A model generated the notes under the pieces. The model was not told where the DNA came from and searched no databases. It saw nothing but the letters and a program-made list of their open reading frames with translations. A DNA stretch of 64,000 nucleotides from Prevotella sp. CAG:1320 (GTDB taxonomy: Bacteria > Bacteroidota > Bacteroidia > Bacteroidales > Bacteroidaceae), in the NCBI GenBank assembly GCA_000435635.1, contig FR882115.1:22190-86189 (forward strand). Direction: 5' to 3'. Below, piece after piece: positions 34,577-43,964 of the stretch; position 1 is the first letter of the stretch; each line of letters starts with the position of its first letter. The translations under genes were made by a program, and so were the position numbers.

Positions 34577-35824
34577 ATGAACCTAGCCTACTACCTCGCC
34601 AAGCGCATTTACAGCGACAAGGGAGACAAGCGCAAAGTGTCTCGCCCCGCCATCCAGATAGCCACCGCCGGCGTTGCCATCGGCCTGGCCGTGATGCTGG
34701 TATCCGTTTGCGTAGTGCTGGGCTTCAAGCATACCATCAGGGACAAGGTGATAGGTTTCGGCAGCCATATCCAAGTGACCAATTTTATGTCGGTGCAGTC
34801 GCAAACTCCCTACCCCGTGGCCGTGAACGACTCTTTTATCAAGACGCTGAGAAACATCCCCGGCGTAAAGCATACCCAGCGTTTCGCCATGAAGCAAGGC
34901 ATACTGAAGACGGACTCCGACTTCCTGGGTGTAATGTTCAAGGGCGTGGGACCCGACTTCGATTCCACCTTCCTGCGCCAAAACCTCGTGGAAGGTTCCA
35001 TCCCCAAGTTTGACGACAAGGCTAACCGCAATCACCTGCTTATCTCGAAACTGATGGCGGACAAGCTGCACTTGAAAGCGGGGGACAAAATCTACGCCTA
35101 CTTCATCAACGAACAAGGGGCAAGAGCCAGGCGATTCACCATAGACGGCATCTATGAAACCAACCTGAAACGCTATGACGAGGCGATGTGCTATATCGAC
35201 CTCTACACGGCCGTAAGGCTCAATAGCTGGGAAAACGACCAGGTAAGCGGCGTGGAACTGGCCGTGGAGGATTTCGACAAGCTGGACGAGACGGAAGAGC
35301 ACATCATCAATAAGGTGAACCGCACACAAGACAAATACGGAGAGACCTACTCCAGCGCCACCATACAAGAGCTAAACCCCAGCATCTTCTCGTGGCTGGA
35401 GTTGCTCGACCTCAACGTGTGGATTATCTTAGGCCTGATGTTGGCCGTGGCGGGGGTGACCATGATTAGCGGCTTGCTTATCATCATACTTGAACGCACC
35501 AACATGATAGGCCTGCTCAAGGCGTTAGGCTGCCGCAATAGCAGCATACGTTCCACCTTCCTGTGGTTTGCCGTCTTCATCATCGGCAGGGGAATGCTAT
35601 GGGGCAACATCTTAGGACTGGGACTGCTATTGGCGCAACGCTACCTGGGCGTAGTAAAGCTGGACGCGCAAACCTACTACGTGAGCACCGTCCCCATAGA
35701 CTTCAATTGGGCACTCATCGCGGGCATCAACGCCATGACCCTGATTGTATGTACAATCATGCTGATTGGGCCAAGCTACCTCGTTTCTTTCATTCGCCCC
35801 GCTAAATCCATGCGATATGAATGA
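34577..35824 (+). CDS. FtsX/LolC-LolE-like ABC transporter permease
   Basis: A 415-aa inner-membrane permease with one N-terminal helix (AIQIATAGVAIGLAVMLVSVCVVLGF), a periplasmic MacB/LolE-like domain (about residues 50-260) and three C-terminal helices ending in RPAKSMRYE. This arrangement is that of lipoprotein-release permeases, which pass lipoproteins to LolA. No ATPase gene is adjacent, so the energy subunit must be encoded elsewhere. Probably co-transcribed with the aminotransferase. Confidence 0.88.
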   Translation: MNLAYYLAKRIYSDKGDKRKVSRPAIQIATAGVAIGLAVMLVSVCVVLGFKHTIRDKVIGFGSHIQVTNFMSVQSQTPYPVAVNDSFIKTLRNIPGVKHTQRFAMKQGILKTDSDFLGVMFKGVGPDFDSTFLRQNLVEGSIPKFDDKANRNHLLISKLMADKLHLKAGDKIYAYFINEQGARARRFTIDGIYETNLKRYDEAMCYIDLYTAVRLNSWENDQVSGVELAVEDFDKLDETEEHIINKVNRTQDKYGETYSSATIQELNPSIFSWLELLDLNVWIILGLMLAVAGVTMISGLLIIILERTNMIGLLKALGCRNSSIRSTFLWFAVFIIGRGMLWGNILGLGLLLAQRYLGVVKLDAQTYYVSTVPIDFNWALIAGINAMTLIVCTIMLIGPSYLVSFIRPAKSMRYE

Positions 35825-35882
35825 AATGTTGGCATAAAACCCATAATTTTTATTCCGTTTTTTATTTTCCGCGCAAAAAGTT

Positions 35883-35913
35883 TTGCAATGTGCAAAAATA
35901 GCCTTATCTTTGC
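35883..35913 (+). promoter_or_regulatory. Promoter of the acyl-CoA ligase pair
   Basis: TTG, 19 bases, then TATCTTTGC; 26 bases upstream of the first ligase start. Confidence 0.75.
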
Positions 35914-35938
35914 ACGAAATTTACGGATTTGTGCAATC

Positions 35939-37609
35939 ATGAATATACCTAGCTTTAACAGTTATATCCAAAAAGCCATCGTGGACAACTGGGACTACGA
36001 TGCCTTGACCGACTACAAAGGGATAACTTTGCAGTACCATGACGTTGCCCGCAAAATAGAAAAACTACACATCCTGTTTGAGAACAGCGGCATACAGCGT
36101 GGGGACAAGATCGCACTATGTGGCCGTAACAGCGCGCATTGGAGTGTAGCCTTCTTGGCCACGCTCACTTATGGAGCGGTGGCCGTACCCGTACAAAACG
36201 AGTTCACTCCAGAGCAGATACATAACATCGTCAACCATAGCGAGGCCAAGTTGCTTTTCGTGGGTGACGTGGCCGCCACGCAGATAGACGCGGAAGAGAT
36301 GCCCTCGCTGGAAGGCATCATCTATATACCAGACTACTCGCTGGTGATATCCCGCAGCGAGCAGCTCACCTATGCCCGAGAGCATCTCAACGCGATGTTT
36401 GGGCAAAGGTTTCCCATGTATTTCCGCAAGAACCACGTCAATTACCACAAGGACGAGCCTGAGGAGCTGGCACTCATCAATTACACCAGCGGCACCACGG
36501 GCTTTTCCAAGGGGGTGATGCTGCCCTATCGCGCGTTGTGGGGAAACGTGGACGGCATGATGGAGCAACTCGGCGACAAGTATCCTCGCCACAGCAATAT
36601 CGTGAGCATACTGCCCATGGCCCATATGTATGGTATGTTGGTGGACATGCTGCTGCAATTCTGTTGGGGAAACCACATATTCTTCCTCACACGTCTGCCC
36701 AGCCCCACTTTCATCGCGCAGGCTTGCGCCGAGATAAAGCCCGCCATCATATTCTCCGTGCCATTGGTAATAGAGAAAATCATCCGCAAGAAAGTATTCC
36801 CCATCATACAGACCCACCGCGTGAAACTGCTGCTCAACATGCCCGTCATCAACAAGCGCGTGAAAGAGCGCATCTGCGAGATGGTGAGGAAAGAACTGGG
36901 TGACAACATGTATGAGGTGGTCGTGGGAGGAGCCGGCCTCAACAAAGAGATAGAGGACTTCCTCACGGGAATAGGCTTCCCCATAACCATGGCCTATGGC
37001 ACAACGGAAACCGCGCCGCTCATCACCTATAGCAACTGGACAGACTTCGCAAGCCATAGTTGCGGCACGCCCGTGAAATACATGGAGGTGAAAATATTGA
37101 GCGAAGATCCTGAACGCATACCTGGAGAAGTAATCACAAAAGGCATCAACCTGATGCACGGATATTACAAGAACCCAGAGGCCACCGATGCCGTGATAGA
37201 CCAAGACGGGTGGTTCCACACGGGAGACTTGGGCACCATGAGCGCAGACGGCCACCTTTATATCAACGGCCGCATCAAGAACATGCTGCTAGGCTCCAAT
37301 GGCCAGAACGTCTTCCCGGAAGAGATAGAGAACATACTCAACTCCATGGCACTGGTGAGCGAGAGCCTCATCGTGCAAAATGAGGACAAGCTGGTGGCGT
37401 TGGTGCATCCTGACAACGACGAGGCCGAGGCCATGGGATTCACGGAGGAAGACCTGCAGAACATCATGGAGCAAAACAGGCAAGAGCTGAACATGCAGCT
37501 GCCCGCCTTCTGCAAAATATCCGAAATCCGGCTGCATGAGGAGTTCGAGAAGACGCCCAAGAAATCCATCAAGCGCTATCTCTACCGAATGCCCGTACTC
37601 AAAGAATAA
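35939..37609 (+). CDS. AMP-binding long-chain acyl-CoA ligase, copy 1
   Basis: Activates a carboxylic acid, most likely a fatty acid, as acyl-AMP and passes it to CoA. The 556-aa ANL-superfamily protein has the P-loop-like TSGTTGFSKGVML (about residue 182), YGTTETAPLI (352), the ATP-ribose Asp in HTGDLGTM (427) and the C-terminal catalytic Lys in KKSIKRYLY. No membrane segment. The start at 35939 follows the promoter. Copy 2 lies 17 bases downstream and is closely similar along its whole length, including identical stretches such as DYKG-TLQYHDVARKIEKLHI. Confidence 0.93.
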   Translation: MNIPSFNSYIQKAIVDNWDYDALTDYKGITLQYHDVARKIEKLHILFENSGIQRGDKIALCGRNSAHWSVAFLATLTYGAVAVPVQNEFTPEQIHNIVNHSEAKLLFVGDVAATQIDAEEMPSLEGIIYIPDYSLVISRSEQLTYAREHLNAMFGQRFPMYFRKNHVNYHKDEPEELALINYTSGTTGFSKGVMLPYRALWGNVDGMMEQLGDKYPRHSNIVSILPMAHMYGMLVDMLLQFCWGNHIFFLTRLPSPTFIAQACAEIKPAIIFSVPLVIEKIIRKKVFPIIQTHRVKLLLNMPVINKRVKERICEMVRKELGDNMYEVVVGGAGLNKEIEDFLTGIGFPITMAYGTTETAPLITYSNWTDFASHSCGTPVKYMEVKILSEDPERIPGEVITKGINLMHGYYKNPEATDAVIDQDGWFHTGDLGTMSADGHLYINGRIKNMLLGSNGQNVFPEEIENILNSMALVSESLIVQNEDKLVALVHPDNDEAEAMGFTEEDLQNIMEQNRQELNMQLPAFCKISEIRLHEEFEKTPKKSIKRYLYRMPVLKE

Positions 37610-37626
37610 ACCAACACCCTATAGCC

Positions 37627-39291
37627 ATGGAATCAACACCTAGTTTCATCGCCCTCATCCAGGAGTGTATCACCACCCATTGGGATCTTGACGCGCTCAC
37701 CGACTACAAGGGAGCCACCTTGCAATACCACGACGTGGCACGCAAAATAGAGAAGTTACACATCATGTTCGAGAACTCGGGGGTGAAACCAGGAGACAAG
37801 ATTGCCCTCTGTGGCCGCAACAGCGCACATTGGGCAGTGGCTTTCCTTGCCACGCTCACCTATGGAGCGGTGGTGGTGCCCATACTCCACGAATTCACCA
37901 GCGAACAAATACACAACATCGTCAACCACAGTGACGCCAAGTTGCTATGCGTGGGTGACGTGGCGGCCACGCAAGTGGATCCCGAGAAGATGCCCCAGCT
38001 GGAAGGCATCATCTACCTGCCCGACTTCACGCTCATGATATCCCGCAGCGAAAAGCTCACCTATGCCCGTGAGCATCTCAACGAGATGTTCGGAGCCAAA
38101 TACCCCAAGTATTTCCGCCGCCAGCACGTGAACTACGCCGTGGAAAAAAGCCCCGAGCAGCTGGCCATGATCAATTATACCAGCGGTACCACGGGCTTCT
38201 CCAAGGGAGTGATGATACCTTACAGGGCCTTGTGGAGCAACAACGACTTCGCGCGGCAAGTGTTGGGAGAGCACGTGAAACCAGGCGACAACATCATCAG
38301 CATACTGCCCATGGCCCACATGTACGGCATGGCTTTTGAATTCATCTTCGAGTTCCTGGCAGGATGCCACATCTTCTACCTCACCCGCACCCCTTCCCCC
38401 GCCATCATCGCCGAGGCCTTCGCACGCCTAAAGCCCGTCATCATCATCGCCGTGCCTCTCATCATAGAGAAAATCATTCGCAAGAAAGTTTTCCCCAAGG
38501 TACAGACCAACACCATGAGGCTCTTGCTACACACCCCCGTGTTGAGCAAGAGAATAAAGGAAAAGATAGCGCAGCAAGTGAGCGAGGCTTTCGGCGGCAA
38601 CTTCTATGAAATCATCATCGGCGGAGCGGCCTTCAACCAAGAAGTGGAGAATTTCCTGAAAAGCATCAACTTCCCCTATACCGTGGGCTACGGCAGCACG
38701 GAATGCGCCCCCATCATCTGCTACGCTGACCACAAAGAATTCGCCCCTGGCTCATGCGGCAAGGCCGTCGTCCACATGCAAGTGCGTATAGACAGCCCCA
38801 ACCCGGCGGAAATACCTGGAGAGATATTGGCCAAGGGAACCAACGTAATGCTGGGATACTACAAAAATGAAGAAGCCACGCGCCTGGCCTTAGACAAGGA
38901 TGGGTGGTACCACACAGGCGACTTGGGCACCATGGACGCGGAAGGCAACGTCTTCATAAAGGGACGCAGCAAAAACATGCTCCTGGGCGCTAACGGGCAG
39001 AACATCTATCCCGAGGAACTGGAAGACAAGCTCAACTCCATGCCGCTGGTGGCCGAGAGCCTGGTGATACAGAAAGGAGAGAAACTGGTGGCGCTCATAC
39101 ACCCCGACTATGACGAGGCGACCCAACTAGGGTTGACCACCAGCGACATAGAGCAAATACTGGAGCAAAACAAAAACGACTTCAACGCCTCAACACCCGC
39201 TTACGCCAGAATCAGCGAGATGAGAATACACGAAGAGGAATTCGCCAAGACGCCCAAGAAGTCCATCAAGCGCTTCCTTTACCAAGAGTAA
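37627..39291 (+). CDS. AMP-binding long-chain acyl-CoA ligase, copy 2
   Basis: A 554-aa paralogue of the preceding gene, produced by tandem duplication. It keeps TSGTTGFSKGVMI (about residue 183), YGSTECAPII, YHTGDLGTM and KKSIKRFLYQE. Differences from copy 1 cluster in the middle third, around the expected acyl-binding tunnel (for example FEFIFEFLAGCHIFYL versus VDMLLQFCWGNHIFFL), which would fit a change of substrate, though this is inference. No terminator is evident behind it. Confidence 0.93.
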   Translation: MESTPSFIALIQECITTHWDLDALTDYKGATLQYHDVARKIEKLHIMFENSGVKPGDKIALCGRNSAHWAVAFLATLTYGAVVVPILHEFTSEQIHNIVNHSDAKLLCVGDVAATQVDPEKMPQLEGIIYLPDFTLMISRSEKLTYAREHLNEMFGAKYPKYFRRQHVNYAVEKSPEQLAMINYTSGTTGFSKGVMIPYRALWSNNDFARQVLGEHVKPGDNIISILPMAHMYGMAFEFIFEFLAGCHIFYLTRTPSPAIIAEAFARLKPVIIIAVPLIIEKIIRKKVFPKVQTNTMRLLLHTPVLSKRIKEKIAQQVSEAFGGNFYEIIIGGAAFNQEVENFLKSINFPYTVGYGSTECAPIICYADHKEFAPGSCGKAVVHMQVRIDSPNPAEIPGEILAKGTNVMLGYYKNEEATRLALDKDGWYHTGDLGTMDAEGNVFIKGRSKNMLLGANGQNIYPEELEDKLNSMPLVAESLVIQKGEKLVALIHPDYDEATQLGLTTSDIEQILEQNKNDFNASTPAYARISEMRIHEEEFAKTPKKSIKRFLYQE

Positions 39292-39623
39292 AAAGAGCAC
39301 ACTCGTGGTTTTCCCGCCATAAAGGCTCCCGTCTTTTTGGCACCGAACTCCAGGCATCCTGGCGAAGAGTATCAGATACTACACTGCAATTCCAAAAGTG
39401 TAGAGACGTGGCGCGCCTCCCCTGGGGAGAATCATGGAATTGCCGCGCCCGTTCGATGGGAAGCGCAACGTATCCATCTGACAAGAGACGCAAGACGGCA
39501 ACTTGACAGACGACGCGGCACGCCACATCTCCATAGTTGGGAATGCATGGTGCGCCGCCTCGCGGAAATATTCTTGGCGGCATCCAAGTACTACTCCTCT
39601 TGAAAGTTAATACTATTGAAACC

Positions 39624-39691
39624 CCAGTACCAGCTAAGTGAAACTCCAGTACCAATTAGCTGGTACTGGAGTTTCACTTAGCTGGTACTGG
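39624..39691. repeat. Perfect 31-bp inverted repeat built from 22-bp units
   Basis: Arms 39624-39654 and 39661-39691 are exact reverse complements around a six-base loop. Each arm contains two CCAGTACC motifs 22 bases apart, so this is a third sequence version of the 22-bp repeat design. Confidence 0.85.
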
Positions 39692-39787
39692 AAAGGATAC
39701 TATACTTCTTCCCGCGACATAGAGCTATATATGTCACGGCATCTCTATGACTTTTCGGCGAACTCACGAATATAGGCAGGAAAATTC

Positions 39788-39819
39788 TTGCGTGGTTCGT
39801 GGAAAATTAGTAATTTTGC
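39788..39819 (+). promoter_or_regulatory. Promoter of pheT
   Basis: TTG, 20 bases, TAATTTTGC; 33 bases before the pheT ATG. Confidence 0.75.
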
Positions 39820-39852
39820 CGTGTTTTTCTGAAAATACTAATCATTCACGCG

Positions 39853-42321
39853 ATGAATATCTCATATAAATGGCTTAAGGAATACGTAGACTTTGACCTC
39901 ACGCCGCAACAGACCGCGGACGCGCTGACCTCGTGCGGGCTGGAGGTTGACGCTTTGGAGGAAGTGCAAACCATCAAGGGAGGACTGAAAGGCCTCTACG
40001 TGGGCAAGGTGCTCACTTGCGAAGCGCATCCCAATAGCGACCATCTGCATGTTACCATGGTGGACCTTGGCAAGGGTGAGCCACAACAAATAGTATGCGG
40101 CGCGCCCAACGTGGCCGCTGGCCAGAAAGTCATCGTGGCCGATCTCGGTTGCGTGCTCTATGACGGAGACCAAAGTTTCACCATCAAGAAAAGCAAACTG
40201 CGCGGCGTAGAAAGCCTGGGCATGATATGCGCCGAGGACGAGATTGGCATTGGCACCGACCACGCCGGCATTATCGTATTGCCCGATGACGCTCCCGTGG
40301 GGCAGCCCGCCGCCGAATATTACGGGCTGGAAAGTGACTGGGTGATAGAAATAGACATCACCGCCAACCGAGGCGACGCACTCAGCCACTACGGCGTGGC
40401 ACGCGACCTTTACGCCTGGCTGAAACAGAACGGATACCAAACGAGCCTACATCGCCCTGGCTGCGAAGCTTTCCACGTAGACAACCATGACCTGCCCATC
40501 GACGTAACCATAGAGAACGCCGAGGCCTGCAGGCGATACGCTTGCGTAAGCATCACGGGATGCGAGGTGAAGGAAAGCCCGCAATGGCTGAAAGACAAGC
40601 TCAACGTGATAGGTCTCAGGCCTATCAACAACATCGTGGACATCACCAATTATATCATGATGGCCTATGGACAGCCCATGCATTGTTTCGACGCGGACAT
40701 GGTGGCAGGCCATCATATCGTGGTGCGCACCCAGCCGGAGGGTACCAAGTTCGTCACTCTCGACGGCGAGGAGCATGAACTGGGAACGCACGACCTGAGC
40801 ATTTGCAACGCGGAAGAGCCTATGTGTATAGCCGGCATCTTCGGAGGCAAAGGCTCTGGCACATACGAGACCACCCGCAACGTAGTACTGGAAAGCGCCT
40901 ACTTCCATCCCACATGGATACGCAAGAGCGCCCGCCGCCATGGCCTGAGCACCGACTCCAGCTATCGTTTTGAGCGTGGCGTAGACCCAAACGGAACCAT
41001 CTACGCCCTGAAGCAAGCCGCCATCCTCTGCCAAGAGCTGGCGGGCGGCAAGGTGAGCATGGAGATACGCGACGTCTACCCCACTCCCATCGAGAACCCA
41101 AAAGTGAATCTCCCATACGCCTACGTGCATGACCTGATAGGAAAAGAGATAGGCCGCGAGACCATCAAGAGCATCGTGACCTCATTGGAGATGAAGGTAT
41201 TGGAAGAAACCGAAGAAGGCCTCACGCTCGAAATACCCGCCTACAGAGTAGACGTGCAACGGCCTTGCGACGTGGTGGAAGACATCTTGCGCGTCTATGG
41301 GTATAACAACGTGGAGATACCCACCCAACTGAAAAGCTCCCTCACTATAGCCACCGATACAGACCGACGCTACAAGACGCAAAACCTGGTAGCGGAGCAG
41401 TTGGTGGGAGCGGGTTTCAGCGAGATACTCAACAACTCGCAGACCAAGACGAGCTATTATTCCTCACTGGAACTGAACGCCTATCCCGACAGCGACACCG
41501 TCAAGATAGTCAACCCACTGAGCGCGGATCTAGGAGCCATGAGGCAGACGCTGCTCTTTGGCGGACTGGAGAGCATCGTGCGCAACATCAATCGCAAGGC
41601 GGCCAACCTGAGATTCTTCGAAGTAGGCAACACCTATGCCTACAACCAGGCGAAATGGACAGCGGAACAACCCATCAAAGCCTATAGCCAAGAAGCCCAC
41701 GTGGCACTTTGGATAACAGGAAAGAGAGTGGAGGGCAATTGGGCGCACCCCGACGAGGACTCCAACTTCTATGAGTTGAAAGCCTGCGTGGACAACATCC
41801 TGCGCCGCGTAGGCCTGCCCCAAGCCATGGCCGTGTTGAAGAAGAGCGAAAACAACATCTTCTCCAAGGGACTCGCGCTGGAAAGCCGCGGTGGCAAGAC
41901 CTTGGTGGAAATGGGTATCATCAGCCTGAAACTACGCAAGGCGTTCGACCTGGAGCAAGACGTCTACTACGCCGACATCCATTGGGACAACCTCATGAAG
42001 GCTGTCTGCAAGGAGCAAGTCACTTACCAGGAACTGAGCAAGTATCCCGCCGTAAGCCGAGACCTGGCCCTGCTGGTGGACAAGGGAGTGGAATTCGCGG
42101 AGATAGAGCGCATCGCCCGCCAGACCGAGAAGAAACTGCTGAAGAGCGTCGTGCTCTTCGACGTATACGAGGGCAAGAACCTGCCAGAGGGCAAGAAGAG
42201 CTATGCCGTGAACTTCATACTGCAAGATGAGCAGAAGACACTCAACGACAAGCAGATAGACGCTATCATGCAGAAACTGATTGCCAACCTCACTGGCAAG
42301 CTGAACGCACAACTCAGATAA
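39853..42321 (+). CDS. pheT: Phenylalanyl-tRNA synthetase beta subunit
   Basis: Forms the alpha2-beta2 PheRS with PheS. The 822-aa protein has the N-terminal tRNA-binding OB domain (LYVGKVLTCEAHPNSDHLHV), the B3/B4 editing region, the B5 domain and the C-terminal RNP-like anticodon-binding domain (SKYPAVSRDLALLVD). pheS is not adjacent. The start MNISYKWLKEYVDF is standard and follows the promoter. Confidence 0.98.
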   Translation: MNISYKWLKEYVDFDLTPQQTADALTSCGLEVDALEEVQTIKGGLKGLYVGKVLTCEAHPNSDHLHVTMVDLGKGEPQQIVCGAPNVAAGQKVIVADLGCVLYDGDQSFTIKKSKLRGVESLGMICAEDEIGIGTDHAGIIVLPDDAPVGQPAAEYYGLESDWVIEIDITANRGDALSHYGVARDLYAWLKQNGYQTSLHRPGCEAFHVDNHDLPIDVTIENAEACRRYACVSITGCEVKESPQWLKDKLNVIGLRPINNIVDITNYIMMAYGQPMHCFDADMVAGHHIVVRTQPEGTKFVTLDGEEHELGTHDLSICNAEEPMCIAGIFGGKGSGTYETTRNVVLESAYFHPTWIRKSARRHGLSTDSSYRFERGVDPNGTIYALKQAAILCQELAGGKVSMEIRDVYPTPIENPKVNLPYAYVHDLIGKEIGRETIKSIVTSLEMKVLEETEEGLTLEIPAYRVDVQRPCDVVEDILRVYGYNNVEIPTQLKSSLTIATDTDRRYKTQNLVAEQLVGAGFSEILNNSQTKTSYYSSLELNAYPDSDTVKIVNPLSADLGAMRQTLLFGGLESIVRNINRKAANLRFFEVGNTYAYNQAKWTAEQPIKAYSQEAHVALWITGKRVEGNWAHPDEDSNFYELKACVDNILRRVGLPQAMAVLKKSENNIFSKGLALESRGGKTLVEMGIISLKLRKAFDLEQDVYYADIHWDNLMKAVCKEQVTYQELSKYPAVSRDLALLVDKGVEFAEIERIARQTEKKLLKSVVLFDVYEGKNLPEGKKSYAVNFILQDEQKTLNDKQIDAIMQKLIANLTGKLNAQLR

Positions 42322-42352
42322 AAGGATAATCACAAAAAAACATAAAGACAAT

Positions 42353-43096
42353 ATGGGAAGAGCATTTGAATACCGCAAGGCTGCGAAACTGAAGAGATGG
42401 GGTCACATGGCCCGCACGTTCACCAAACTGGGCAAGCAGATTGCCATCGCCGTCAAGGCTGGTGGACCTGAACCGGAGAACAACCCCACTCTGCGAGCTA
42501 TCATCGCCAACTGCAAGCGCGAGAACATGCCCAAGGACAACATAGAGCGCGCCATCAAGAACGCCATGGGCAAAGACCAAAGCGAATACAAGGAAGTGAC
42601 CTACGAGGGATATGGCCCCCATGGCATCGCCGTGTTCGTGGAGACTTTGACCGACAACACCACGAGAACAGTGGCTGACGTGCGCTCCATCTTCAATAAA
42701 TTCAACGGCAACCTGGGCAACCAAGGAAGCCTCTCGTTCCTTTTCGACCACAAGGCCGTGTTCACTTTCAAGAAGAAAGAAGGCATCAACATGGACGACC
42801 TGATACTCGACTTGATAGATTACGGAGTGGAAGACGAGTATGACGAGGACGAGGAAACGGGCGAGGTGACCATTTATGGCGCACCCACCAGCTTCGGCGA
42901 GATACAAAAGCACCTGGAGGCTGAGGGCTATGAGGTGACTGGAGCAGAGTTCACCCGCATCCCCAACGACCTGAAGGAAGTAACTCCCGAGCAGCGTGAG
43001 GTTATCGAGAAGATGGTAGAGCGTCTCGAGGAGTTTGACGACGTGCAGACCGTCTATACCAACATGAAACCCGAGGAGACCGCGGATGGAGAATAA
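42353..43096 (+). CDS. YebC/PmpR-family protein
   Basis: A 247-aa member of the YebC/TACO1 family. Members were described as transcription regulators and more recently as ribosome-associated factors helping translation through difficult stretches. The N-terminus MGRAFEYRKAAKLKRWGHMAR is the Bacteroidetes variant of the MAGHSKW start; FTKLGKQIAIAVKAGGP and NMPKDNIERAIKNA follow. Acidic segment EDEYDEDEETGE near residue 163. It ends overlapping the next gene by 11 bases. Confidence 0.95.
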   Translation: MGRAFEYRKAAKLKRWGHMARTFTKLGKQIAIAVKAGGPEPENNPTLRAIIANCKRENMPKDNIERAIKNAMGKDQSEYKEVTYEGYGPHGIAVFVETLTDNTTRTVADVRSIFNKFNGNLGNQGSLSFLFDHKAVFTFKKKEGINMDDLILDLIDYGVEDEYDEDEETGEVTIYGAPTSFGEIQKHLEAEGYEVTGAEFTRIPNDLKEVTPEQREVIEKMVERLEEFDDVQTVYTNMKPEETADGE

Positions 43097-43358
43097 CCCG
43101 GCGGAAGCCCGCACCTACACCTATGAGCCAAAGGGCACCTGCTCACGGCTGATGGAAATCACTGTCAACGATGAGGGCGTGATTACCAACGCCCGTATCT
43201 TTGGCGGCTGCATGGGCAACACTCAAGGCGTATGCGCCCTGGCCAAGGGCATGAAAGCCACGGAGGTGAAACAACGGCTGAAAGGCATCCCCTGCGGCAA
43301 CAAGGGCACCAGCTGCCCCGACCAACTGGCCAAGGCACTGGAAGAAATGGGTTTCTAA
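43086..43358 (+). CDS. TSCPD-domain protein (TIGR03905 type)
   Basis: A 90-aa protein with the TSCPD signature near its C-terminus (GTSCPDQLAKAL) and further conserved Cys residues (GTCSR, GGCMGNTQGVCALAKG, GIPCG). The domain also forms the tail of some ribonucleotide reductases and probably binds metal. The function of the stand-alone form is unknown. Translationally coupled to the YebC gene. Confidence 0.92.
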   Translation: MENNPAEARTYTYEPKGTCSRLMEITVNDEGVITNARIFGGCMGNTQGVCALAKGMKATEVKQRLKGIPCGNKGTSCPDQLAKALEEMGF

Positions 43359-43399
43359 ACGCATCCTGTATCTTTCGAAAAGCACACATAGCTTTAATG

Positions 43400-43444
43400 C
43401 TCGGCACTGTCACGCATAGCGGATGATAGTGCCGAGTTTTTTAT
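43400..43444 (+). terminator. Intrinsic terminator after the TSCPD gene
   Basis: Stem CTCGGCACT / AGTGCCGAG with a loop of about 19 bases, then a T run. Confidence 0.8.
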
Positions 43445-43502
43445 CCTCCCATCGCCATATACCCAGATTTGTAAACATTTGATACCATCCTGAAACACGA
43501 AA

Positions 43503-43590
43503 TGAAAACAACTTGTTTTGGTTGGCAAAACAAGTTGATTTGAGGAGCGAAACAAGTTAAATTGACGAGCGAAACAAGTTGTTTTCCCAA
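43503..43590 (+). repeat. Family A 22-bp tandem palindromic repeats, four units
   Basis: Units at 43503, 43525, 43547 and 43569 with the core GCAAAACAAGTTG or GCGAAACAAGTT. It lies between convergent transcription units. Confidence 0.8.
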
Positions 43591-43686
43591 ACATCCTCGA
43601 TTAGACGGAAAACAAATGCTTATCGCATGCGTCATGCCATAACAGGAAAGGAACTCCACATAGCCCGCATCAAATGCGGAAAACAC

Positions 43687-43722
43687 AAAAAAGCGGGGCG
43701 TAACCCTCATTGGGCACGCCCC
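43687..43722 (-). terminator. Intrinsic terminator of the micro-ORF transcript
   Basis: On the minus strand GGGGCGTGCCC / GGGTTACGCCCC forms a strong stem followed by GCTTTTTTGTGTTTT. A weaker hairpin CGCCCTTAGGAGGGCG lies upstream at 43760-43775. Confidence 0.85.
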
Positions 43723-43786
43723 ACTCTAACATATGATACATTTGTTTTCTCAAAACCATCGCCCTCCTAAGGGCGTTCGCTTTCGC

Positions 43787-43867
43787 TTAGGAAAGCTTGT
43801 TCATTACGTGGATAGCGTTTGCCAATGCGGCGGTAACCACTACCAATGCAATTGATGTCATCAACAT
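43787..43867 (-). CDS. Micro-ORF 2: 26-aa hydrophobic peptide
   Basis: Starts MLMTSIALVVVTAALANAI and ends in a short polar tail with Asn, Lys and Ser; almost the whole peptide could span a membrane once. The start is 4 bases after the stop of micro-ORF 1, with GAAAGGATAATATT upstream, so translation would be coupled. I do not recognise the family; it differs from the small Bacteroidetes 'smalltalk' peptides as I remember them. Coding status is inferred from context, and it may instead be part of a structured RNA. Confidence 0.45.
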   Translation of the reverse strand: MLMTSIALVVVTAALANAIHVMNKLS

Positions 43868-43871
43868 AATA

Positions 43872-43946
43872 TTATCCTTTCTTCATCTTTTTACCAGGCC
43901 CGAAGGCCTCACCTGTTAAACATCTGCCGCCTCGCTTGGCGACCAT
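43872..43946 (-). CDS. Micro-ORF 1: 24-aa basic peptide
   Basis: Starts MVAKRGGRCLTGEAFGPGKK and ends in a Lys-rich tail (MKKG); one Cys, strongly basic. It lies about 20 bases downstream of a consensus promoter and directly before micro-ORF 2. The DNA also forms an AGGCC-TTCG-GGCCT hairpin (43896-43909) inside the frame, so a structured RNA role is an alternative. Family not recognised. Confidence 0.45.
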   Translation of the reverse strand: MVAKRGGRCLTGEAFGPGKKMKKG

Positions 43947-43964
43947 CTTATTCTTAAATCCGCC

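Larger units (their letters stand above)
39292..39852. other. 560-base intergenic region before pheT
   Basis: Contains degenerate GTAGAGACG and GACGCGGCACGCC palindromic segments (39399-39532) related to those near 13 kb, the long hairpin at 39624-39691, a TTCGGCGAACTCACG segment (39754-39768) resembling the end of the 12949-13134 element, and the pheT promoter. No gene seen. Confidence 0.6.

Noticed and set aside
36116..37255. A 379-codon minus-strand open frame
   Set aside because: Shadow of acyl-CoA ligase copy 1; no promoter, no recognisable domain.
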